This document shows positions 33,455 to 40,855 of a DNA stretch of 64,000 bases, piece by piece. The position numbers were made by a program, and so were the translations under genes. The notes beneath the pieces were generated by a model. The model did no database searches, was not told the DNA's origin, and saw nothing but the letters and a program-made list of their open reading frames with translations. Source of the stretch: Marinococcus sp. PL1-022 (GTDB lineage: Bacteria > Bacillota > Bacilli > Bacillales > Marinococcaceae); contig NZ_JAWXCX010000001.1 in the NCBI RefSeq assembly GCF_033845285.1, forward strand, positions 2,681,495-2,745,494, read 5' to 3'. Position 1 is the stretch's first letter; each line of letters opens with the position of its first letter.

Positions 33455-34351
33455 ATGGACTACCGCCAGCTCGTCTATTTCATGGAGGCTGCCCGGCTTG
33501 AAAGCATCACACGCGCCGCTGAACACCTGTATGTTACCCAGCCCACTATCAGCAAGATGCTGCAGCAGCTCGAAGAGGAATGGGGAGTAACACTGTTTGA
33601 CCGCTCGCGTAAAAAGCTGACCCTCACTGATGCGGGTGCTGTCATGCTTGAGCAGACCAAAAAAATACGGCACGCCTACCACGGGCTTGAGCATGAGCTT
33701 GATGCCCTGCGCGGCTTGAAGCGGGGACAGCTCCGTATAGGTCTGCCGCCGATCTTAAGCTCCTCCTTTTTCACGCAGGTGATCGCGCCTTTTCACGAAA
33801 GGTATCCGGAAATCACTCTGCACCTTGAAGAAAATGGATCGAAAAAAATAGAAGAAGCCTTGCTGCACGGCGATCTCGACATTGGCGCCGTGGTCCTCCC
33901 GACAGAGGAGTCGCTTTTTCATACGCACCCGTTTGTCGACGAACCACTCCAGGTCGTGCTTCCTGCCAGCCACAAGCTTGCGGCTCAGCCGTCTGTGAGC
34001 CTTGCCGGGCTCAGTCAGGAGCGCTTTCTGCTGTTTAACCAGGATTTCTCCCTGCGCCAGCAGATTATTACTGCCTGCCGGGATATCGGATTTATGCCCA
34101 ATATTCTCTCAGAAAGCTCACAGTGGGACTTTATTGAGAAAATGGTTGCGAGCGGCCTCGGCATTACCCTCCTTCCTGAAAGCATCTGCCGGGAGCTTGG
34201 CGGCGAGGTCGTTATCCGCCCGCTTGCCGGAGAGGCGCTCCGTTGGAGGCTCGGCCTCATCTGGCACCGCGAGCACTACCTTTCGTTTATCGCTAAAGAG
34301 TGGCTCGATTTTTCCATTCCGGTGCTTTCCCAAATGAAGCAGGGCGATTAA
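33455..34351 (+). CDS. LysR-family transcriptional regulator
   Basis: 298 residues. N-terminal helix-turn-helix (MDYRQLVYFMEAARLESITR, VTQPTISKMLQQLEE) and a C-terminal effector domain (RIGLPPILSSSFF ... GLGITLLPESI). ATG after TTGGAGTGA. Similar to the CidR/YwbI group of LysR proteins. It is divergent from rok, and the downstream thioesterase gene is on the same strand 99 bases away. Target and effector cannot be read from the sequence. Confidence 0.9.
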   Translation: MDYRQLVYFMEAARLESITRAAEHLYVTQPTISKMLQQLEEEWGVTLFDRSRKKLTLTDAGAVMLEQTKKIRHAYHGLEHELDALRGLKRGQLRIGLPPILSSSFFTQVIAPFHERYPEITLHLEENGSKKIEEALLHGDLDIGAVVLPTEESLFHTHPFVDEPLQVVLPASHKLAAQPSVSLAGLSQERFLLFNQDFSLRQQIITACRDIGFMPNILSESSQWDFIEKMVASGLGITLLPESICRELGGEVVIRPLAGEALRWRLGLIWHREHYLSFIAKEWLDFSIPVLSQMKQGD

Positions 34352-34450
34352 TGTATTTATCATAGACAGTGGTTATGATAATTATATTAACCATTCATTT
34401 TCATTATGATTATGTGTGGAGTATCCTTATAAATGAAAGGAGACTTCACT

Positions 34451-35002
34451 ATGCAGGCACGGAAAATGCGTGAAAGCCGTATCGTCAACACTGACCAGGT
34501 ACTGCTGAACGATTTAAATAACTATAATTCTCTTTTTGGCGGCGTTTTGATGAAAAAGCTCGACAGCTGCGCCACGCTGTCGGCCCGCCGGCATTCCCGC
34601 GCAAAGGAATGCGTTACCGCTTCGACCGATTCCATCGATTTTCTCTGTTCGATTTTCCAGACGGATTCGGTCTGCATTGAATCATTTGTGTCCTACACCG
34701 GCACAAGCTCGATGGAAATCTTCTGCAAGGTCATCGCTGAAGACATGATGAGCGGGGAACGCCGCATTGCTGCAACTGCCTTTTTAACCTTTGTCGCTCT
34801 CGGCGACCATGGCAAACCAGTGCCGGTGCCGGGGGTCATTCCGGAAACCGATGAAGAAAAAACACTGTTTGAAACTGGTAAAGACCGCGAAACGGACCGG
34901 AAGCACCACCGGCAGAAAAGCAAGGAGCTCGCAAAATTCATTACGCTGGAAAAACCGTGGGATGAACACGAGGAGGGTATGTACTATGATCACATTAACT
35001 AG
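34451..35002 (+). CDS. ykhA: Acyl-CoA thioesterase, YkhA-like hotdog protein
   Basis: 183 residues from ATG 34451 with AAAGGAG upstream. Hotdog-fold motifs: LLNDLNNYNSLFGGVLMKKLD, and SSMEIFCKVIAED and TAFLTFVALGDHGKPVPVPG. YkhA-type enzymes hydrolyse acyl-CoA and form hexamers. The C-terminal tail is charged (KDRETDRKHHRQKSKELAKF). The next gene begins inside its 3' end (17-base overlap), so the two are translationally coupled. Confidence 0.9.
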   Translation: MQARKMRESRIVNTDQVLLNDLNNYNSLFGGVLMKKLDSCATLSARRHSRAKECVTASTDSIDFLCSIFQTDSVCIESFVSYTGTSSMEIFCKVIAEDMMSGERRIAATAFLTFVALGDHGKPVPVPGVIPETDEEKTLFETGKDRETDRKHHRQKSKELAKFITLEKPWDEHEEGMYYDHIN

Positions 35003-35351
35003 TATCCAGACGCTCCGGAGCGTCGATGAAGAACGGAGCGCGTTCAGTCACAATAACGAAGAGCTGTATACGCTTTGGACACATGCGGTTCAGCTGACCC
35101 GCAAGCTGCAGCTCCGCTACCAAAGCCTTTGCTCGCTGCTCCAGCCGGCAGGAGAACTGCCGGCAGACGTCCAGGCGCTTCCTGATTCTGTACGCCGTCT
35201 TTATATCGAGGAGGTAGAGAAGCTGCGCAGGCAGGCGGATGACGAGCAGCTGCAGCAGTTTATCCAGACACTTTCTCCGGAAGAGCAGGAAGCCTTCTGC
35301 GCGATGACTGCTGGTGCCACGCCGGAATCCATTAAAGGGTTGAGCAAATAA
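34986..35351 (+). CDS. Uncharacterised protein coupled to YkhA
   Basis: 121 residues: ATG 34986 follows GAGGAGGG by eight bases and overlaps the end of the thioesterase gene. Mostly helical, acidic in the C-terminal half (IEEVEKLRRQADDEQLQQFI, LSPEEQEAFCAM), no membrane segment or signal peptide. I do not recognise a family. A terminator follows directly, so it is the last gene of the pair. A cofactor of the thioesterase is possible, on position alone. Confidence 0.7.
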   Translation: MITLTSIQTLRSVDEERSAFSHNNEELYTLWTHAVQLTRKLQLRYQSLCSLLQPAGELPADVQALPDSVRRLYIEEVEKLRRQADDEQLQQFIQTLSPEEQEAFCAMTAGATPESIKGLSK

Positions 35352-35358
35352 CGACACG

Positions 35359-35390
35359 AATCCAGGCAATTACATTGTCTGGATTTTTTT
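35359..35390 (+). terminator. Terminator after the ykhA pair
   Basis: AATCCAGGCAA pairs with TTGTCTGGATT followed by a run of seven T. Confidence 0.85.
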
Positions 35391-35524
35391 GTAACCTCCC
35401 TGTCTTTTAGACGACTATTATTTGTGGCAGCTATCATATAATTACAGCCTATTGAACTATTGCTGAATTAACTATAAAATAAAGCGATACTACATAATTA
35501 GGCAGACAGGAGAAATGAACACAT

Positions 35525-36457
35525 ATGAAAAAAGCATTGCTTATTATTGGCGGGCTGTTTCTGGCGCTTCTTATAGCCGTCGGCATTTACGCCTGGTATC
35601 TCTATGACTCCGTGGCAGATACCGCAGAAAATATTAACGAAGGCAATGACCGCCAGAGTGACCTTCGCGACGTGGACGTAGACATGGATTCGAGTGAGCC
35701 GATTTCCATTCTGCTTATGGGCGTCGACGCCCGGAATGGAAGCACCTCGGGCCGGACCGACACCATGATTGTGGCGACCATCAACCCGGAAACAGAGTCA
35801 ACCAAAATGGTCAGCATTCCGCGTGACACATATACGGAAATCATCGGACGTGGAACGAAGGATAAAATCACACACGCCTACGCATTTGGCGGCGCCGACA
35901 TGGCCATGAACACGGTGGAAAACTTCCTGAACGTACCGATTGACTACTATGCTACCATCAACTTCGAAGGATTCGAGGACATCGTAGACGCTGTTGGCGG
36001 TGTTACGGTGGAGAACGATTTTGCTTTCAGCGATAATGGATATGATTTCCCAGAAGGCGAAATTGAAATGGACGGAGAAAAAGCACTTACCTACGTGCGC
36101 ATGAGAAAAGAGGATCCGCGCGGGGATCTCGGGCGCAACGAACGACAGCGCCAGGTGATTGAAGCTGTCGCAAATAAAGGACAGAGCGTGACATCCATTA
36201 CGCGTATTGGTGACTACCTCGACGTCGTGGAGGAAAATGTGCGCACAAATATGACCTTCGAGGACATGAAGGATTTGCGTTCGAATTACTTCAGCGCCCG
36301 GAATGATATTGAAAACATTAACTTTGAAAACGGACAGGACCGGAACATTGACGGTATATATTACATGGAACAGGACCCGGCTGAAGTACAGGAAATCTCA
36401 AGCATGCTCCGGGAACACCTCGAGCTTGAAGACGGCGAAGAAGCGCCCGCAGAATAA
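35525..36457 (+). CDS. LytR-CpsA-Psr (LCP) family protein
   Basis: 310 residues. Single N-terminal membrane helix (about 4-27), then an extracytoplasmic LCP domain (about 58-215) with ILLMGVDAR, the Arg/Asp motif GRTDTMIVATINPET, SIPRDTY, and KITHAYAFGG. LCP enzymes transfer teichoic acid or capsular polymers from lipid carriers to peptidoglycan. Very acidic C-terminus. GACAGGAG lies about 12 bases before the ATG, rather far. Convergent with a CpsB-like gene across a shared terminator, which supports a role in attaching exopolysaccharide. Confidence 0.93.
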   Translation: MKKALLIIGGLFLALLIAVGIYAWYLYDSVADTAENINEGNDRQSDLRDVDVDMDSSEPISILLMGVDARNGSTSGRTDTMIVATINPETESTKMVSIPRDTYTEIIGRGTKDKITHAYAFGGADMAMNTVENFLNVPIDYYATINFEGFEDIVDAVGGVTVENDFAFSDNGYDFPEGEIEMDGEKALTYVRMRKEDPRGDLGRNERQRQVIEAVANKGQSVTSITRIGDYLDVVEENVRTNMTFEDMKDLRSNYFSARNDIENINFENGQDRNIDGIYYMEQDPAEVQEISSMLREHLELEDGEEAPAE

Positions 36458-36459
36458 CG

Positions 36460-36492
36460 AAAACGGTGTCCTCGTTGAGGACACCGTTTTTT
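36460..36492. terminator. Bidirectional terminator between LCP and the CpsB-like gene
   Basis: AAAACGGTGTCCTC and GAGGACACCGTTTT form a 14-bp perfect stem with a 3-base loop and T runs on both strands. It overlaps the stop of the gene on the minus strand. Confidence 0.88.
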
Positions 36493-37270
36493 ATTTGGCC
36501 TTGGAGCGGTTTGGCATAAACCACTTCCGCTTCTCTTTTAAGGGAGACGGTTCTTCGGTGCTGACATACCGGTTATTCAGTACGCAATCTGCATTGTCCT
36601 TCAGCATTTGGGCATACTCTCTGCCGGCAAGCTTTTCAATGCTGTCGAAAGCAGCTTCCATGGAAGGGTCCTCTACGGAATCAATGGTTACATTTGCCAC
36701 AATATTTGCCCACCGGTGCTGAACCATTTTTTCAGCCAGATGCCTCCGCGGCTTTGGCGCATTTTTGCTGAGGCTTCCCGCGTTCACCTGTGCCAGTGAT
36801 CCATTTTTAACCAATCGGTACAGCTCCTCTGGATGCTGCTGGAAGCCGGCATCCTTCTCCGGTTCTGCCAGGATCGGCATGTACCCTTCCATACGCAGTT
36901 CATGTAAATGCACATGCATCTGATGATAGGACAGCTCTTCGTTCCAGTCCACAAGCACGTACCGGCTTCCATTCAGCGTTAATGCCTCTTCCGTTTTTAA
37001 TTCATTTACCAGTGTGCCCATCAGCCTTACGCACTGTCCTGGATGAATACGGACAGTGCCCAATTCACCGCGCCACTGCTTCTGAAACTGTTCAATTAAG
37101 AACGGAATCGTGTCTCCGGGATGTTTGTTGTTACCGTGCCATTGCTTTGGAGCAGCAATAATATCTGTCATTCCTGCCTGCTGGTACTCTGCGAGTAATT
37201 GCCTGACATTGTTCTCTTTCTCGGTCGTTTCGTCTTCATCATTTAAGATGTAGCTGTTAATGTCAATCAA
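36491..37270 (-). CDS. CpsB/YwqE-family PHP protein with all metal ligands lost (pseudophosphatase)
   Basis: 259 residues. Start: TTG 37270, with AAAGGAG eight bases upstream, gives (M)IDINSYIL, aligning exactly with MIDLHSHIL of CpsB. Fold landmarks match the intact paralogue along the length (HPGQCVRL for PGQENRI, RYVLVDWNEELSYHQMHVHL for RYVFVEFSSAQVPRYAKQL, LRMEGYMPILAEPE for LQVEGYVPIIVHPE, LAEKMVQHRWANIVAN for FAEDMVSHNLTHIVST), but the metal residues are gone: HSH is NSY, TPHH is APKQ, GQE is GQC, HPER is EPEK, STDAH is ANVTI. It cannot be a PHP phosphatase as known. The long frame and good ribosome site argue against a pseudogene. Possibly a CpsD-binding regulator. Confidence 0.8.
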   Translation of the reverse strand: MIDINSYILNDEDETTEKENNVRQLLAEYQQAGMTDIIAAPKQWHGNNKHPGDTIPFLIEQFQKQWRGELGTVRIHPGQCVRLMGTLVNELKTEEALTLNGSRYVLVDWNEELSYHQMHVHLHELRMEGYMPILAEPEKDAGFQQHPEELYRLVKNGSLAQVNAGSLSKNAPKPRRHLAEKMVQHRWANIVANVTIDSVEDPSMEAAFDSIEKLAGREYAQMLKDNADCVLNNRYVSTEEPSPLKEKRKWFMPNRSKAK

Positions 37271-37416
37271 TTCTTCCACTCCTTTGGGCCGGCTCTAGGC
37301 CTTCATTATTTCTTCGGCATGGAAAACAGACTAAGTAATTTAAGTATAGCACACAACCCCTCAAACAAAGTAAAAATATCTTAGTTTCATATTCTCTGCC
37401 AAATACGACTTTTATC

Positions 37417-37457
37417 ACAAAAAAGAGGCTGCAAGCAACTACTCTGCTTTCAGCCTC
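37417..37457 (-). terminator. Terminator of the NlpC/P60 gene
   Basis: GAGGCTGAAAGC pairs with GCTTGCAGCCTC on the minus strand, followed by TTTTTT. Confidence 0.85.
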
Positions 37458-37474
37458 ACGGATATTTATTTTAT

Positions 37475-38431
37475 TTAGAAGCGGCCCGCACCAATATAAC
37501 GGGATTTCCAGTAGGAGCTGTTCATGTCGGAAATAGTGACGCCTGTCGAGGCCCCGGCATGGAGAAACTTGCCGTTTCCAACGTAAAAGCCCATATGGGA
37601 AGGTCCGGTTCTTGTTTCGTAAAATACTACATCACCAACGCTCGGACTTGAAACTCTGGAGACCTGTGTCCACATCTGTGCGACCGTCCGCTTCGTTGTT
37701 ACTCCGTGCTGCTTCATGACATACTGAACAAAGCCACTGCAGTCAAAGCCGCTTGGAGAAGTCCCGCCCCATACGTACGGAGTGCCCATATACTGCTTGC
37801 CTGTATTGACTACTGCTGACGAAGAACCTGTCGATACTCCGGCTACCGCACTGCCTGAATTTGAGGAAGAGTTTGAACTTCCCGACGAAGCTGTTATATT
37901 GCTGTTCAACGCCTTCCGGGTAACCGGACCGACAACTCCGTCCACTCCGATGCCAGCCGTACGCTGGAAGTTTTTTACGGCTGAATCCGTTACAGGACCG
38001 AACACTCCGTCCACAGAGCTGTTATAAAATCCTTTGCTTTTCAGTTTTCTCTGCAGACTGCTTACTTCACTCCCGCGATCGCCCTGGCGGAGACTTGAAG
38101 ATACGCTCGAGCTTGAAGTATTCGAAGAGACAGTAGAGGAAGAGCTGCCGCCAAGGTTCATTTTACTGAACGTGATTGGCCCTGCGACACCGTCTACGCC
38201 GATACTCTTCGCACGCTGGAATGATTTCAGTGAACTCGCTGTTACCGGGCCGAATACGCCGTCAATGGATCCGGTGTGAAATCCTTCGCTTTGCAGATAC
38301 TCCTGCAGTTCTTTTACATCGGAGTTCCGGTGGCCCACTTTTAATGTCTGGTCTCCGAGCGCTGCGTCTGCGACAGTCGGTGTGGCAAGAAGTCCTGCTG
38401 CAAGCGCAGCGCTGAATAAGAATTTTTTCAT
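37475..38431 (-). CDS. Secreted NlpC/P60 endopeptidase with two peptidoglycan-binding domains
   Basis: 318 residues. Signal peptide with cleavage near VADA-ALGD (23/24), two PG_binding_1 repeats (about 29-91 and 113-176; each with the SIDGVFGPVT-like turn), Ser/Asn-rich linkers (95-112, 180-207), and a C-terminal NlpC/P60 domain with catalytic Cys231 (FDCSGFVQYV), His279 (SHMGFYVG) and His291 (FLHAG). It cleaves peptide stems of peptidoglycan (gamma-D-Glu to diamino acid bonds) in the wall. Ribosome site is weak and distant (GAGG about 17 bases away). Monocistronic, with its own terminator. Confidence 0.93.
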   Translation of the reverse strand: MKKFLFSAALAAGLLATPTVADAALGDQTLKVGHRNSDVKELQEYLQSEGFHTGSIDGVFGPVTASSLKSFQRAKSIGVDGVAGPITFSKMNLGGSSSSTVSSNTSSSSVSSSLRQGDRGSEVSSLQRKLKSKGFYNSSVDGVFGPVTDSAVKNFQRTAGIGVDGVVGPVTRKALNSNITASSGSSNSSSNSGSAVAGVSTGSSSAVVNTGKQYMGTPYVWGGTSPSGFDCSGFVQYVMKQHGVTTKRTVAQMWTQVSRVSSPSVGDVVFYETRTGPSHMGFYVGNGKFLHAGASTGVTISDMNSSYWKSRYIGAGRF

Positions 38432-38776
38432 TATGTTTTCGTCTGTCAGGCCTCTTAATATCCGGAGTTTGTATGTTATGATTCTAAAGTTTCAGATAGA
38501 AGCATCTGAATAGAAATATATGTAATAAAAGGGATATTTTTTATTATTAAGAGTTTAAGACGATTACACCTCCTGTTATTTTATTTTTAAATTATTTAAT
38601 ATGTTTTTTCCGTTTTTATAAGCTACTCGTATTATATGTTGGCGGTTTAACTAATTCAATAGAACGAGCACTTTTGTTACACAAATGTAATTTTGCACAT
38701 AAATCCGTAACTTTATTAGTGATATTGGACCTACGTAAAACTTTATACCCGTTATAATAGACTTATTAAATTGAAA
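38432..38776. other. AT-rich intergenic region, no gene seen
   Basis: About 345 bases upstream of the NlpC/P60 gene. It should contain that gene's promoter and leader. An imperfect inverted repeat TTTCAGATAG/CATCTGAA lies at about 38490-38512. Nothing else convincing; the long frame here is an artefact of AT-rich sequence. Confidence 0.4.
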
Positions 38777-38814
38777 ATAGCTTCCTCCGCCGTAATGCAG
38801 GCGGAGGAAGCTAT
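38777..38814. terminator. Perfect 15-bp hairpin after the 213-residue protein
   Basis: ATAGCTTCCTCCGCC and its exact complement flank an 8-base loop; on the minus strand TTTTC follows. It terminates the gene at 38829. Confidence 0.8.
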
Positions 38815-38828
38815 GCTTTATCTTTATA

Positions 38829-39470
38829 TTACATCTGCAGTATTCTATGTTCTTTAATATAGTCGATGATCTCTTCAACGCTGATACCGTCTGCCAGAAT
38901 ATATCTGCTGCGCTGATGCACCTCCGGCTTCTCAAGAATATCAAGCTTTACACAATAGCGGAACAGAAGTGTTATAAACTGGCGCAGCGTCGAGGCCTGA
39001 TAGGTGGATTTCTCTTTCAGGGAATCCCCGAAGGCTTCAAAGTAATCCTTGGAGGAAAAAGGAGACTTATTTTTCCAGGAAACCAGATTCTGCAAAAACG
39101 TTCTGAAAAAATCAACGCTTACAGCATATGTCTGTGGTGCTTTTTTAAATTTCAGCAGTCCTTCTTCTTCAATGTAGTATAAAAGGAGCGTTTCCCTGCC
39201 CCGTCCTGCAGAAATGCTGTTTCCGTTCACCCGGGGCTGCTCTCTGAAGGAGACTGTGGGAGCGGACAAGTCGACCAATCCGTTTTCTCCAGCACCTGCG
39301 GCCTCTACGGCGGTTCGCTCCGGGTAGCTGACGTCCTCCCCGGCGATAAAGGCCTCCATCCGATCGAGGTTACGCATATGGTGTACGGCCTGCTCGGCGC
39401 GGTCGTAGTTATGCTCCTGAATCGCCTCGTGCAGAATTTCCTGTAACTGTTCTTCATATTTTGCTGGCAT
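38829..39470 (-). CDS. Uncharacterised 213-residue protein
   Basis: ATG after GAAAGGAG (11 bases). No signal peptide or membrane segment. The N-terminal 45 residues look helical (YEEQLQEILHEAIQEHNYDR), a variable Gly/Ser/Ala linker spans about 55-90, and the C-terminal 120 residues are mixed alpha/beta and rich in aromatic residues (DFFRTFLQNLVSW, QFITLLFRYCVKLDIL). I do not recognise a family. Own promoter region and terminator, so monocistronic. Confidence 0.7.
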   Translation of the reverse strand: MPAKYEEQLQEILHEAIQEHNYDRAEQAVHHMRNLDRMEAFIAGEDVSYPERTAVEAAGAGENGLVDLSAPTVSFREQPRVNGNSISAGRGRETLLLYYIEEEGLLKFKKAPQTYAVSVDFFRTFLQNLVSWKNKSPFSSKDYFEAFGDSLKEKSTYQASTLRQFITLLFRYCVKLDILEKPEVHQRSRYILADGISVEEIIDYIKEHRILQM

Positions 39471-39755
39471 TAAGGGTAAATCTCCTTTCTTCAGTGACGG
39501 GCTCCGTAATATTGATCGTTTTGCACCTGTATAGAAATTGATTCATTTTGCTGCACAAATACAAAAACAATTAAATATTTAAATTATACTTAATATATTT
39601 TTTCATATTGGCGCACCTGCGTCTATACCTTCCTGCTGTATAATTATAAATTTTACACGGATCCTCTTCTATCGTACTTTATTCTTCTATTACTTTCATC
39701 GGTCTTCATTCTCGATATTTACAGCTGCCTATATTAATTATTTTTATATGAATGT
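39471..39755. other. AT-rich intergenic region, no gene seen
   Basis: About 285 bases holding the promoter side of the uncharacterised gene on the minus strand. No repeat, operator or small reading frame with a ribosome site was found. Confidence 0.4.
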
Positions 39756-39796
39756 AAAAAGCCGGAAAAAAGCGTGAATACGCTCCTTTCCGGCTT
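39756..39796 (-). terminator. Terminator of hisJ-like gene
   Basis: AAGCCGGAAA pairs with TTTCCGGCTT with an inner GCGT/ACGC extension; TTTTTAC follows on the minus strand. Confidence 0.8.
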
Positions 39797-39817
39797 ATAT
39801 ATACAAAATTATGCACC

Positions 39818-40624
39818 TTACAGTTTAACGTCCACCGGACGGCGCTTCCGGAAAAACCTCCAGGAGCGGTAGCCGATCTGCTTCAGACGCTGCCGCACTT
39901 CTTCCAGATCGTCCCCGATCCTCTCCGGCACATGCGCATCGGAACCAAACGTCACAGGAACATTGTAATACAGGGCGCGTTCGAGCATATCGTCCGATGG
40001 GTACCAGCCCCCGCAGTATTTGGTCTTGCCGGAGGTGTTAATTTCAATGGCGGTCCCTTCTTCCCCGATTATCCGGAGAGTCTTCTCCACCTCCGGGGTC
40101 TCAATCTCTGCCGCATACGGAAAATAACCCTTCAGGGCATCGATGTGGCCCAGAATATCAAACATGCCGCTTTTGGCGGAAAGCGCAACCTGGCGGTAGT
40201 ATTCCTCCTTTACCTGACGGATATCCGCATCATCCATGCCTTCCCATCTGGACGTTTCGAAAATGTTGACGCCGTTTACAAAATGAACCGAACCGATTAC
40301 GTAATCCATCGGATATTTACCATACTGCTCCCGGTACGGTGCTTCCTGGTCCGGAAAATAGTCGGATTCCACACCGATCAGCACTTCAATATCGTTTATG
40401 TATTTTTCTTTCAGCTGCCGGATTTCTTCAATATAAGCCGGGAACTCCCCTTTTGCCATCGTAATGCGGGGATGCGGGCGCTCTTCGTCGCTTGCAAAGA
40501 ACGGGGAATGATCGGAAATACCGATCACGTCGAGATTATTCCGGATCGCTGCCTGAATGTAGTCTTCAATTGTTCCTTCCGCATGGCCACAGCGATCGTG
40601 ATGATTATGAAGGTCAAATTTCAC
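39818..40624 (-). CDS. hisJ: Histidinol-phosphatase HisJ family (PHP)
   Basis: 268 residues from GTG 40624 (GAAAGGTGA upstream). PHP metal motifs all present: DLHNHHDRCGHA, GISDHSPF, GVESDYFPD, VIGSVHF, DILGHIDALK, GSDAHVPERIG. The final step of histidine synthesis but one: histidinol phosphate to histidinol. Full length for the HisJ type. It is not in a his operon and is convergent to an uncharacterised gene; its upstream region is shared with nagE. Substrate could differ. Confidence 0.85.
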   Translation of the reverse strand: MKFDLHNHHDRCGHAEGTIEDYIQAAIRNNLDVIGISDHSPFFASDEERPHPRITMAKGEFPAYIEEIRQLKEKYINDIEVLIGVESDYFPDQEAPYREQYGKYPMDYVIGSVHFVNGVNIFETSRWEGMDDADIRQVKEEYYRQVALSAKSGMFDILGHIDALKGYFPYAAEIETPEVEKTLRIIGEEGTAIEINTSGKTKYCGGWYPSDDMLERALYYNVPVTFGSDAHVPERIGDDLEEVRQRLKQIGYRSWRFFRKRRPVDVKL

Positions 40625-40684
40625 TTTGATCACCTTTCTTTTTCTTTTTATCGTACCATCTTTGTGTTAAAAATCTATTGTAAA

Positions 40685-40700
40685 AATGGTATAGACATCT
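40685..40700 (+). promoter_or_regulatory. NagR dre-like operator, site 1
   Basis: AATGGTATAGACATCT resembles the dre motif ATTGGTATAGACAACT bound by NagR/DasR. It lies in the hisJ-nagE intergenic region exactly 100 bases before site 2. Confidence 0.75.
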
Positions 40701-40721
40701 ATATATAATATGTTACTATGT

Positions 40722-40737
40722 TTGTAAGCGTTACCTT
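40722..40737 (+). promoter_or_regulatory. cre-like site upstream of nagE
   Basis: TTGTAAGCGTTACCTT matches the cre consensus except at position 15. Placed between the two dre sites. Confidence 0.55.
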
Positions 40738-40784
40738 ATGGATGTCGTCAGATTCTTTAACAGAGTTTTTAAATTTTTAAGAAA

Positions 40785-40800
40785 ATTGGTATAGACATCT
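40785..40800 (+). promoter_or_regulatory. NagR dre-like operator, site 2
   Basis: ATTGGTATAGACATCT, one base from the nagA site. It overlaps a possible -35 (TAGACA), 55 bases before the nagE start. Confidence 0.8.
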
Positions 40801-40855
40801 ATAACTAAAATAAGGTACATTTTCATCATACATTCTTTTAAAGGGGGATCTACTT

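Noticed and set aside
34360-34420. Fur-box-like AT-rich inverted sequence (GATAATTATATT, TTTTCATTATGATT) before ykhA
   Set aside because: Only partial matches to the 19-bp Fur consensus and no iron-related gene follows.
38651-38944. A 97-codon frame on the minus strand overlapping the 213-residue gene
   Set aside because: No ribosome site, overlaps a strong terminator and a real gene, and has AT-rich intergenic composition.
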